From Cercis canadensis (Eukaryota > Streptophyta > Magnoliopsida > Fabales > Fabaceae): a DNA stretch of 64,000 nt. The notes beneath the pieces were generated by a model. That model did no database searches. It was not told where the DNA came from and saw only the letters and a program-made list of their open reading frames with translations. A program made the translations under genes and the position numbers. The DNA lies in contig QAOA01004566.1 in the NCBI GenBank assembly GCA_003255065.1, forward strand, positions 7,647 to 71,646. The letters are read 5' to 3'. This document shows positions 41,801 to 52,446 of this stretch, in pieces (the stretch's first letter is position 1; each line of letters opens with the position of its first letter).

Positions 41801-43458
41801 CTTTACAGCACAATCATCCAACAACTGACTACTACCCGTATTTACAAGAAAAGCTCCTGACAAAACATTAGAAGAATTCTAAATCCATTAAGCCAATACA
41901 GATTATAATAACAGTTGGATATAAAAACAGATCCATAGAAATTAAAATATGCATATACCAGGCTTTACATGTTGAAGACATTCTGCACTGACAATCTGGA
42001 TTGTATCATTTGTTAGAGCACAATGAAGTGATATAAGGTCACTTGCAGCAAGTAAATCATTAAGAGTATCCATTCTTCGTGCTGCAGGAGGAAATGCTAT
42101 AGAAGATTGCCCTACTTTTCCTTTTCCCTGCAAGTGTGAGGTTCAGGACAAAGTTAGCCCACAAAGACTAACAAGTCGAAGAGCAGATAGCAGATGAGAA
42201 ATTTAGGAAGTTGAAGACTACAGAAAGAGAACTTCCAAGCAATGATGATCTAAAACCAGAAACAAAGCTACATGTTATTACAGAAAACAACTTCATAACA
42301 CTTAAATTCATAGTCAACATGAAGAATAAACAAAAGGACAGTCCCCCCTCCCCTCATCCCCCAAAAAAAGACCTCCTTAAATAATAAGAAAAGCATTAAC
42401 TGTATAACTATTCATGCAAAATTGGTTGATTACAGATGTACATATGCACATCTATGTTAGGACAACAGAAACCTTGAGCCTCAAGTAACCAAACATAAGA
42501 TCGCAATAGTTGAAGCAATACGAAGGCTAGTTCAGTCCAAAAACAATCCGTATCTCATGAATGCCACTAAAAAATTCAACATTACATATACAAATGAACA
42601 CAATTACACATTTAGACTACATGCATTTGTGCAAAAAAAATAAGCTTACATTAAACAGAATTCTCACTGATTTCCTCGAAGTGATTCTATACCAGCTCAT
42701 CAACATGTTTTCCAATTGAAATGCTAATCATCATGAATATCAAAATGGAAAAACTACCTCCATTTCAACTGGGCTTAATACTAACTCTTTCTATCCAACT
42801 AAAAATCAAAATGGTAAAAGAAAAAACAAATTTTTGCTAAACAAAAACTTATTAAGGGAAGGACAGTTCACTCAATGGTAGTAATAAAAGAAGAAGATAC
42901 CTGCTGAACATCGAAGTAAAGCACGCTTATCTTGAATGCCAAGCTCCGAGTAGCCAAAGACCTAGCAGAAGCAGATCTACCTATGATCCCCAACACCAAT
43001 CCCCGGCAGCGTCTCATTCCTCGACACAGTGGCTGTACCGAGCCAAGCCAGCCGGAAGCCGAGAGGGTGTGGCGAGAGAGGAGGTGAGTCCGGCGCAGCA
43101 AGCCGAGGAAAAGCGCCATGACGGTGTCGGCGATCTCCTCGGCGCGAGAAGTGTCAACATGGACAAGCCGAAGCCCAAGGTCATTGGCCAAAGAGGAGTC
43201 GACGGAGCGGTCCGCCGAGCCGAGGCAGAGAATGAGCTGGTAGGGACGGAGCCGGCGCTGGGCTGCGCGTGGAAGGTACGCGAGGGAATGAAGTAGCACG
43301 GCTGCAGCCAACTCGATCTTGCCGTCGGCTAATCGGCTAAGCGGGACATGCTCAACGGTGGCGACGCCGGCTAAGGATTCTAGCTCCAGGGCACAATCTT
43401 CGATGCAGTTGAGGGTGACCACTAGAGGGAGAGGCGTAGGGTTGTTACGGTGGGACAT
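38875..43458 (-). CDS. AN: ANGUSTIFOLIA, plant CtBP/BARS-like protein
   Basis: Regulator of polar cell expansion and microtubule order in Arabidopsis, 628 aa here. Seven coding exons on the minus strand: 43458-42901, 42127-41959, 41856-41726, 40992-40198, 40058-40011, 39773-39660 and 38946-38875. Visible features are an LxCxE motif at residues 16-20 (LNCIE); a D-isomer 2-hydroxyacid dehydrogenase-like fold, with the nucleotide-binding strand near 155-165 (LGIIGRSAS) lacking the usual GxGxxG; and ARRMDTLNDLLAASDLISLH and LILPRSADYSEEVW blocks. Then follow an acidic patch at 334-346, a basic nuclear-localisation-like cluster at about 405-418, and a plant-specific C-terminal domain (WFLDSMSNVSKRDPAAQF, RKMEFVFASHSFDVWENW). 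Exon 1 is strikingly GC-rich against its surroundings. Length is close to the 636 aa I recall for Arabidopsis AN (At1g01510). Confidence 0.97.
39004..39600. repeat. tandem duplication in the last AN intron
   Basis: Segment A (39004-39098, GCAAATCAAGACACTTTCAG-like) recurs at 39412-39494, and segment B (39299-39411) recurs at 39495-39600, so an A-B unit of about 190 bp is present twice. The copies are diverged, so this duplication is old, unlike those at the Ns. The first A and B are separated by a 200-bp insertion. Confidence 0.75.
39099..39298. mobile_element. 200-bp insertion with 9-bp target duplication
   Basis: AATTTTTAA occurs at 39090-39098 and again at 39299-39307, immediately flanking the insert. 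The sister repeat copy keeps the uninterrupted site (AATTTTCAA, 39486-39494). The ends show weak inverted similarity (GGAGGTTTGTT against GGAAGATTTAT). Nine-base duplications fit a Mutator-type MITE, which is inference. Confidence 0.65.
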
Positions 43459-46326
43459 TGCCGCAGACGATCTGAGATAAATGTTTGTCGCGGCAATCGT
43501 CGTTTCCGTCGCGGTGATCCTCTTGGGTGGATCTTATGCTAGGGAGTTACGGTGGTTTACTGATTAGGGTTCATGGAGGTAATTTTGAGCAAGTTTGAGG
43601 GTGAAGTTTGGAATAATTTCAAATGCATGAAGCTGTGTTCGGGTGAGAGGTTCCCTTTCTGCACTCGAGGAGAGAGCGAAGAGCACAAGCAGTTTGATAT
43701 CATTACAAAGCTCAACTGTCCTGACACGACACTATGAAATTAAAAAATGCCCCCCATTTCTTTTCTTTATTTAGTTTCCTTCCCCATATTTTCTGTAATG
43801 CCAGCAGCATCATTAAGAATATTCCTTTCTTTCAACCAAAAAACAATTAGAAATGTCAGTTTGAATTTGAAAAACTACTTAAAAAGATTTTTGTTGTTGG
43901 CATTTTAATTATAATTTCAAGTTTAAACACGAAATTAGTAAGTTGTGGAAACAAACAACACTAAAAAAAGTTTAAACTTCATTAAGTGATTATGGATCCA
44001 TATTTGGCTTCTTGAGACAAATTCAATAAGAAGCAGCCTTACAATAATTATGGAGCAAAATTAAATAAGTCATAAATCTATAACTTGAATCTTGTGTGGT
44101 GAGATTTGATGAGAAAACGTATAATAAGAATACAAATTTACACTACTCATTAATCGACTCTAATGGCTGCTCCTCTAATTAACACAACTATTAACAAGCA
44201 ATACAGCAGGATTTGATAAATTTCCTAGTACAAAGATGAACAATAAAGTGTTAAAAATTCATTCATCTAGTTCATTTAGATTTGACATTTAGAATGGCAT
44301 ATCCATTTCTGTTATAAATAATCAGTTTAATTTAATTTTTAAACATGAAAAAACGGCTTCAGCATCGAAAAATCTAAAAGGTTCCTTTTTTATTTTATTT
44401 TCCCTGATAGCAATAGGCCTTATACCACGGGGGTGAAAGTATAATTTCCCTTTTTTTCAAAAACTCAGGCTCTGACTGCTATATTTGGTTTCCCAGCAAA
44501 AAATAATGGTCTGGATGCTTGATGGGTAACAGACTAACAGTAACACCTTCACAATGCCAAAGTCCAAATTCCAAAGGGGGGACATGAAGCATCTCCCATT
44601 TTCATTCACCTTTTCCTGTTTTTGAGTGAATTACCTTTGATTATGAGACTTACCTAACTCTTCATTGCATCCAGGAAAAAAAAAAAAAGTTACAGAACAA
44701 AGAGGTAAATAAAAATTACCTCCTTTAACGTTTGAGTCTAACCCTACATGTCGGTTGTTCAAGAATAATTTGCTTGCAAAGGATCAATATTCCCCTATCA
44801 ATCAATATCTCAAGAGTGCAAAGGAGGGAAGATGAGATCAGTAGGAATGTAAATCAACCAAGTTGGGGGAACTCAGGTGAAACCAAGATTCATCCCCATT
44901 GAGTTTTATTAACAGCAAATTACACTAAATAAAATTCAAAGAAAAATAACAAATAATAAGATTAAGATGAAACAACTCACATATCTTAAAATGCTCAAAC
45001 CCTCGCAAACCATGAAAAGGTGAACTGGTACAGCTCATGATTCATTTAAATTGTACTTCTAGCTGATGAATAACAACAACTAAGAAATGTCAAACCATTC
45101 TTAGAAAAAAAAAAATGTTCTGCAGAATGGGAATGTGGTCAAGCAGGCGTCAGTAGTCAGTCCTATACCAGAAAGACACTAAAGGAAAATTTTCAAACAG
45201 GGCCTTGTGATTCCAAAAGGGATGCATAAGAGAAGCTGCGTACTAGAGATCCAGTATTCTGTTACCAGCCACAGCTATTAACTACATTAAGATGAGATAT
45301 TGTCTCCATAAACAAATGAACATGGAATTGATCATTGGACTTACTAAGCTNACAACTCACATATCCTAAAATGCTCAAATCCTCGCAAACCATGAAAAAG
45401 TGAACTTGTACAGCTCATGATTCATTTAAATTGTACTTCTAGCTGATGAATAACAACAACTAAGAAATGTCAAACCATTCTTAGAAAAAAAAAATGTTCT
45501 GCAGAATGGGAATGTGGTCAAGCAGGCATCAGTCCTATACCAGAAAGACACTAAAGGAAAATTTTCAAACAGGGCCTTGTGATTCCAAAAGGGATGCATA
45601 AGAGAAGCTGCGTACTAGAGATCCAGTATTCTGTTACCAGCCACAGCTATTAACTACATTAAGATGAGATATTGTCTCCATAAACAAATGAACATGGAAT
45701 TGATCATTGGACTTACTAAGCTTCTTTCAGCTAAAAGAACTATTTTCTCATTTCCAGAACACAGGTATGCTGCTCAAGATTATTTAATTGACTTTAAGAC
45801 AAAAACTATTACAGAAGTTGATACAAGAATAATAATAATAATAAAAAAAAAGGGGCAACATATACACTCACCAAAATTGCATCGAATGACGCACATTATC
45901 TATAAGGCACAATAAAAACCACGATACATGTCAACGGTCAAAACCTCACTCTAGTTCCTGTAGGCACACCAAATCCTCAAAGCTGTTGTATTGCTCTTTA
46001 TTTTGACAGCTATCTGGTTGGAGAATCAGATTGAATGTACATCAAATATACCTCCGTATGACACGTGAAACACTCTGCTCATGTTATGTGATCCCACATG
46101 AATGGGGCAGAAGATTTTGATAGCCCTCCTTATTACTTATGTAAGGAAAGCTACAAAAAAAAAAACGACGCACAGCCTCCACTCATCTACAAAACTTGGG
46201 CTTCATGCATTCACGTTATCAGCTTTTGGATTCCTAAAATTCCGTGTCCTGGAATATTCCAAACTGGTGTGAATTCCAAGATCATTTCTTGTATTAAGCT
46301 AGAGTAACAAGTTCCTGATTACCACT
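43459..46326. other. intergenic: AN promoter and 3' flank of the At1g01500-like gene
   Basis: The first 250 bases are the AN leader and promoter, moderately GC-rich. The rest is AT-rich, with a 370-380-bp duplication around the N at 45351. The end probably holds the 3' UTR of the next gene. No coding frame is supported. Confidence 0.55.
44972..45722. repeat. 370-380-bp direct duplication around a single N
   Basis: Bases 44972-45350 repeat as 45352-45722. The second copy has an 8-bp deletion and minor substitutions. The N at 45351 is the exact junction, again suggesting an unmerged contig overlap. Confidence 0.87.
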
Positions 46327-49300
46327 TCAGAAAAATCTCCTCCTAAAATTCCTTGTTGTTGCTTGATATGAACGCATAAGCAGTCCAACGCCAATTCCAA
46401 TCCCTAGGCACATCCCGAGTCCAATCCCAACACCAACTCTAACTCCGGCATTAAACCACGAAAGTTGTCCATCCTCACCAGTATACATGTCTTGAGAGTA
46501 GAATCCATTCCCTATCTTCCCATCAAGCTCATAATCATCAACTTCCGATCCTGTGCTCTGCACAAAATGGATATAATCAATAAATAACAATTGTCTTTCC
46601 AGAATCCAAAGGCTCAGGTAAGACTACAAAGCTAGACCCTCCTACACATATATCCACCAATTATATTGAAAAAATCATCGCATTTCGCAATCAATAAAAA
46701 CTAGGAAATTCAAAACCACAACTATTGATTGGCTGATTAAAAGGGTATGGTGAGGCTGCCAGCAATTAGAGGCCCTCCCAGAGTGTAACCATAGGAGCCC
46801 ATACCCCCAGGGTAACCTCTACGGTTATACCAATAAGGCCGTAACTACAAGGTCCACAGGTGCTCCCTCAAGGCCGTCCAACCATGGCCTGACACCTGCC
46901 CTATCAAAGGCAAGGTAAAAAGAAGCTGGTAGCATAGGATTCACCAGTCTTGTTGCCCATCTCCATATGACACCAATGAGTCTTGAAGTTGAACCCATGA
47001 CCTCCTCAACCAAACCACTAGGAAGCAAGCCTCTTACCAGTTACCACTAAGCCACACAGTGGTATGGTGTTCTTGGTATAACTCTAAGAATCTAAAGAAA
47101 AATCTTGAACGTTTGATTTTTTATTTTCAAAACACTATTCAGTTCTTAGAATAAGAAGGCAAAAAACAGTGCAAAAACATGCCAATAGATGAGTTTTAGG
47201 AAACTGCCTTCAGAACAAATATTAGAAAACCTGGGCTACCGGGTGTGGGTGGGGGGGTTTATCTAAAACAATTCATCACCAATAATTTTTGATAGATTTC
47301 ATACTCTTATTTCTAAGGAGAAAAAATAAACTGCCGAATAAACCAATACTTTCTTGGTGAGCATAACAGAATCAAGGGTAACAGAATAAGATGTTATAGG
47401 TCATAAGACATATGAAATGTTGAGACAACAGATTGACACCCCCATTTCTCTCTCTTAAAGTGAAACGGGACAAAACTCGAGGCTGTCATGAAGATTACTC
47501 TTTATGAAGAGTTTTTTTTTAAAAAATTTCCTTTACTTTCTTTTCAATAACTTTAATGGAATAGTGGGATAAGTACAAAGGATGCTCTATAACTGCACAC
47601 AGCAAACCTAATCATTTACCTTCAAGTAGATAAAAATCGGAAGGTGTTATTATTTGCTACCATACAGCCATGACTCTTCAAATATTAATCAGCATAGAAA
47701 ATAATAATCATTTTAACAAAGTGCAACTCATACTATTCACACCAAAAAAAAAATTACAAATAATTTGGCTTTCATCAATTATCAGCATGATACCTAACCA
47801 TTTATTAATAATATTTCATTGAAAATGAGTGCATAAACCCTGAACTAAGAATTAATCTTTATCCTGACGGGGTGGTTCATACCATTAGTAGAAATAGAAT
47901 CAGAAAGTCGTGAATTAGACTGCAACAAAACAATCAAACTTTTAGCTGGCATTAGAGCAATCAAAATACTCTTTCTCCATTTTTTTTCCCCTCTATAAAC
48001 CATTACCTCACATGTCAGTAATCTTAGTTCTGAAACACATGCCTCTACCTTTTAAAAGTAGAGTGATTGCCATTAGGCTAAAAGGCCAACATGCAACTTA
48101 TTGAACCAGAAAATTCCAAATTTTCTTTCTTTAGCAGACTATAATGCAGCCAAATTGCTGCAGTTACAGGTCCTTCACTCCTGGATAGCCATATTGACGA
48201 AAATATACATAACTAGAGTAATGGAAGATAGAGTTAAACCAAAATTTTCATGGAGACATTTTGTGAATTGAAATTAGCATACCTAATGTAAAATGCCAAA
48301 ATGGTGTTAGAAAAGAAACAGCAACATACTCCTTCAGCTTTCATGCATCATTCTCGAGTTACTCATTAGAAAAGAGAAAATGGCTCAATGTAGTAAAAAT
48401 TATAAAGCAACATTGGCTTCACATTCATGACTTCTCCCTAAATTCTTTCAAGCAGAACAGGAAGTTCAAAGGAAATGAATTACAGAGAATTGTTACAGAA
48501 TACTAATGTAATAAACCATACCCCATGCATCTGCCAGATAAAAGCTATCACTAGCAATTCAATACTTAATTCAATAAAACATAAACTTCAAACAAAGAGT
48601 AACCACAGAGGTGGGCGTTACCTGCATTATTCGGTGTCGTACCAAGCCGTTCATACTGTTCTGCTCCTTCTCTATTTCATCAGCTTCAGGAATCGCATCA
48701 AGCGTGAAAGGCCTTGCTCCCTTCCTCCTTGGACTCATCTGAATTATCTTCGTCAGAATCACCGGCATACCGGAGCAACACCCAGCAATATATACCTCAA
48801 TAGAAGGTGCTGAAACTCCAAGCTTCGGCTGGAAAAAGGCCGATGAACCCGACCCAATTGACATAGCCACGTGACAATCCATACTCCAACCCGTCTTCGA
48901 ATCGTTCCCCAACACCACATTTCCATTACCCCAATTAGCCTCCATTCGCTCCAAAGACCCACACAGAATCAATCCCTCGTTCTCATACACCTCGAATTCG
49001 ACACTGCCCGTGACCCGAATGTTATCGGTGCTTACGTACGTAACCTCCGACGATTCCTTATCAACCCGATCCCGGCGAAGCGTCAAGGACGCAGCTTCCG
49101 ATGACAGTATGCGGGACCCATTAATTTCCATTGAAACCCCTATTTCCCGGTGAGGATGGCAGAGCGTGAGGTGATCAGGAACGCTATCAATCACACAGGG
49201 AGAAACCCGAACATAGAACAATCTGATTTCGAACCAAGCCGAATGGTTCAGAGATGGGCCATTGATGAAACTGAACGAATTTGTGGACTTTGGAATCGTC

Positions 49301-49344
49301 ATTGACGAATCGTCGTCCTGTTGATCCATAAGCGATACACCCAT
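46327..49344 (-). CDS. At1g01500-like plant protein with C-terminal membrane anchor, function unknown
   Basis: Plant-conserved protein of about 317 aa in two coding exons (49344-48622 and 46557-46327, minus strand) around a 2.06-kb intron. The N-terminal domain is soluble and beta-rich in appearance (AWFEIRLFYVRVSPCVID, LRRDRVDKESSEVTYVSTD, RVTGSVEFEVYENEGLILCG). The C terminus is a glycine-rich hydrophobic segment (VGVGIGLGMCLGIGIGVGLL) followed by a basic tail (RNFRRRFF), which suggests tail anchoring. Homologues carry an 'erythronate-4-phosphate dehydrogenase family' label that I do not see supported by any motif. I chose the ATG at 49344; ATG 49329 is also possible. The open frame extends upstream to 49485, but that extension is hydrophobic and probably 5' UTR. 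The intron hosts two SINE-like elements. Confidence 0.88.
46753..47060 (-). mobile_element. tRNA-derived SINE in the At1g01500-like intron
   Basis: Minus-strand element of 308 bp. A perfect Pol III box A consensus (TGGCTTAGTGG, 47054-47044) begins 6 bases from the 5' end. A near-match box B (GGTTCAACTTC, 46995-46985) follows about 48 bases later. GGTATGGTG flanks both ends (46744-46752 and 47061-47069) as a 9-bp target duplication. There is no poly(A) tail, so the 3' tail type is unusual or lost. The host gene has the same orientation. Confidence 0.72.
47990..48095 (-). mobile_element. second SINE-like fragment in the same intron
   Basis: A perfect box A (TAGCCTAATGG, minus strand, 48080-48070) is followed 33 bases later by a degenerate box B (GTTTCAGAAC, 48036-48027), the spacing expected of a tRNA-derived promoter. 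The 3' limit and any target duplication could not be found, so the outer limits are approximate. Confidence 0.5.
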
Positions 49345-50748
49345 ATGATTAAAACCCAGACCCCGATTCCACCAACAACAAAAAAACCCAGGCACGGAAA
49401 CTAGAGGGAAAATCAGGGTCCAGAAAGGAATGAAAACAAGGATTCGTTCAAGGATAACCGATTGAAGGAACCCAATAATATGCAATATTTCCGGAAAATT
49501 GGTAAGAAAGATGGGAAATTTTCAATTCCCCGGGATGAATATGCTGCGGAAAAAGGGGCTAATAAACAACTAAATCGAGATTATTCTGGTTGTTTTGGGA
49601 AATCAGGGTTTTGGGTTCGGAAAGGTGAAATTTTTGAGGTTTTCTGAATCGGGTTGAGGCTGTGGGAGATATTTTGTTAGACGGAGTCAACTGGTGACAG
49701 AGGGGGAGGAGAACGATCGACACGCGTTGTTTGACGTTGACCCTATTTGGCCTGTACGGTGTAATAAAGGAGAACCTAGTTTTATTTATTACTTAAATAA
49801 ATGATTAGTGTCTAATTACCAACCTAGGGCTTTGACCTTTAATTCAACGCAGTTAGACCATTTTGCAACTGTTGACTGAGGCCCACCCAAAGTTGAGCTG
49901 GGCTTTAATCTATTTTTAGGCTATGGAGTTGGGCTTTGGTCAAGCTCATCTTGTATTAGGCTGGAAAATTGAGAACTTTATTCGGCCCGAAAAGAAAGTT
50001 GAAAATTGTGGCCTTATATTATTGGGTAGTATTTTCATAATGACAAAACAAAATGGGTCATTAGCAAAAAACAAAAAAGGGTTTTCATTATGAAAATGGG
50101 TGGTAATTTAATATTATTTTTAAAAAAATTACTATTTTATTGTACAAATAAAATTTACATGTAATCTATTTTTATGCATGAATTTTTTGAAAGGAAATGA
50201 AAATTTTAATTATTTTGATAAGATTCATACTAAGTAGATATTATAACTTTAGTTATGTTTCATTACATACTATCTTTACAACTTTTTTAATGCAAACGTA
50301 ATTTATGTTTTCTATACATATAAAAAAAAAAGTTTATGTGAATAATATAATATGTATAATATCATACATTATTAAACAGTTTATGATTGAAATGATATTG
50401 AAGTCGTTTTAAGAGTTTGTAAGTTTTATGTTTGAATACAAAATTATAATTAAAGTAAAAAAAAAATACATTATCAAAATCATAATTAGAGTTAACCCTA
50501 TCCTTTTGAAATTAAAAAAAAAAACTATATTAAAAAAAATGGTTCAAAATCATTGCCAAAACACAAGAAAAAAAAAAGTCTAAAAATTGTGGTGCATCTG
50601 GATGGACGAATACGTACAACAGCGTCCTTACATTCTAACAATCATTATTTGTATGGCACTGTATAAAAGTAAACATAAACAGAAGAAAAGGCATTGGCTC
50701 TAGAGATTTTTCTCACTCTCAATTAATTTTGTACAATTATGTAAGTTA

Positions 50749-50815
50749 AAAAAAAAAAAAAAAAAAAACAGGAACATACCTTATTTAGTGAACATAAAAA
50801 AAAAAAAAAAAAAAA

Positions 50816-50871
<56 letters not shown>

Positions 50872-50897
50872 AGGAACATACCTTATTTAGTGACCAT
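50749..50897. repeat. poly(A) tract containing a 27-bp direct repeat
   Basis: A-runs are interrupted twice by the same 27 bases starting CAGGAACATACCTTATTTAG (50769-50795 and 50871-50897), one mismatch apart. Either replication or assembly slippage at the A-run is likely. Confidence 0.75.
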
Positions 50898-51872
50898 GAA
50901 TATGATAAGGGTGTGATTGAAAAATAATAAACAAAAAAGCACTCCATTGGAAAACAACAAAAGAAGTAGTCCAATCAAGCATGAATAACTCGAAGGGGAA
51001 ATAAAAGGAGATTCCTTGTAACTAGCTATTAGCCTTACAACTCTAGCATGTTGTGGTGATCAATGTGACGTATCATGAAAGCAAGAAGAGGGTGGTTAGC
51101 TTCCACTTACAATACCCACATAAATTGCTCAATGGGAAGAAAAAGAGAAAGAGAATCATATATATCAATAATGTGATTGAGGCAGAACAGAAATCTCGTA
51201 AAGTAGGAAAAAACATGTGATAAGAAGTTGATATGGTAGCTTTGTCAGTACCCTACAACTAGAAAATGGATGTATGGGGACCGATAGTAACACCTATGTA
51301 AGAATCGTATATTTTGGATCTACCGTACGTAAGGTTTCTTTTTCCGAAGAATGCTGTTCATACATTATTTACATTCATACTGTTTCATATTTTTTAAATT
51401 TAGTAAAACTTTAATTTAATTAAACTAATTTAAATTTGAACGAACTTATATACTTAAAAAAATTATATTAATTAAATTTTATAGCATGAGGACAACCATT
51501 TATCTTTTTCGTCTTAACTTAGTAAAGAAGTAAATTTTTGAAAATAACATTGGTTTTAGGTGGGTAATTAAGTTGATCATATATCATGGCAAAGGAGTAC
51601 GATTTTATATGAATAGAAGTGGTAATTTGAACCTTTCAATTACTGTTAACAAACTCTTATAAATATGGTAAACAAATATTGTTTATTAAACTCCAATAAA
51701 TTCAAAACTTTCTATACCTAAATTAATATATTTTTTTTTGTGAAATTAAGTTAAATATGCAATAGTCAAATAAATCAGTGACTTAATTAATTATCTCATA
51801 TCAATATTTGTTTGCCAACAGGGAAGTGATTCCTTGAATAAGTCAAAAAAGTCTATACGAAATCTTATTAAA

Positions 51873-52053
51873 GGATTTGGATCTGGTCATGTCACTTGAG
51901 TCATGTTGCTCAGATCTGAGCCGTCCATTCCATTAAAGCTCATTTCAACCATTAAATATTAATATGTTTTAATGGTTGAAATGACCTTAAATGGAATAGA
52001 CGGCTTAGATCTAAGCAACATGACTCAAGTTAACATGACTGGATCTCTTCCCC
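51873..52053. mobile_element. 181-bp foldback MITE with 8-bp target duplication
   Basis: The arms are inverted repeats over almost the full length (CTTGAGTCATGTTGCTCAGA in the left arm pairs with the reverse complement in the right arm) around a short AT-rich loop near 51955-51970. TTATTAAA flanks both ends exactly (51865-51872 and 52054-52061). Eight-base duplications are typical of hAT elements, but the ends are not diagnostic. Confidence 0.8.
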
Positions 52054-52088
52054 TTATTAAATTGTATATACTTGTGACTTTTTATATT

Positions 52089-52446
52089 GAGTGAAACTCT
52101 TTTTTGGTTCCTGAAAAATTTAACGATTGACAAGTTAGTCCCCAAAAAATGTTCGTTGACAATTTCGTCCTCAAATTATAGTTTTGTACGACAAATTAAT
52201 CATCGAATTATGTTCGCTGATAATTTCGTCCTCGAATTATGGTTCTGTACCACAAATTAATCCTTAGTTGAGGACTAATTTGTCGTATGAAACTATAATT
52301 CGAGAATGAAATTGTCAACGAACATAATTTAATGACTAATTTGTCTCACGGAATCATAATTCGAGGACAAAATTGTCAGTGGACATTTTTAGGAGACTAA
52401 CTTGTCAATCGCTGAATTTTTCAAGGACTAAGAAGGGGTTTAACTC
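52089..52446. mobile_element. 358-bp foldback MITE, Mutator-like, with 9-bp target duplication
   Basis: Terminal inverted repeats start GAGTGAAAC and GAGTTAAAC. TTTTATATT flanks both ends exactly (52080-52088, 52447-52455). Each arm holds two diverged tandem copies of a roughly 60-base unit (ATGTTCG(T/C)TGA(C/T)AATTTCG type). A 9-bp duplication with G-starting ends points to the Mutator superfamily. A transcript through it would form a hairpin of about 170 bp. Confidence 0.82.

Noticed and set aside
43069-43296. 75-codon plus-strand frame with many acidic and basic residues
   Set aside because: Exact antisense shadow of the GC-rich first exon of AN.
49345-49485. N-terminal extension of the At1g01500-like protein
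   Set aside because: Open but hydrophobic and unlike the family start I recall; later ATGs at 49344 or 49329 fit better.
50723-50974. Phenylalanine-rich minus-strand frame
   Set aside because: Produced by the poly(A) tract; no coding signal.
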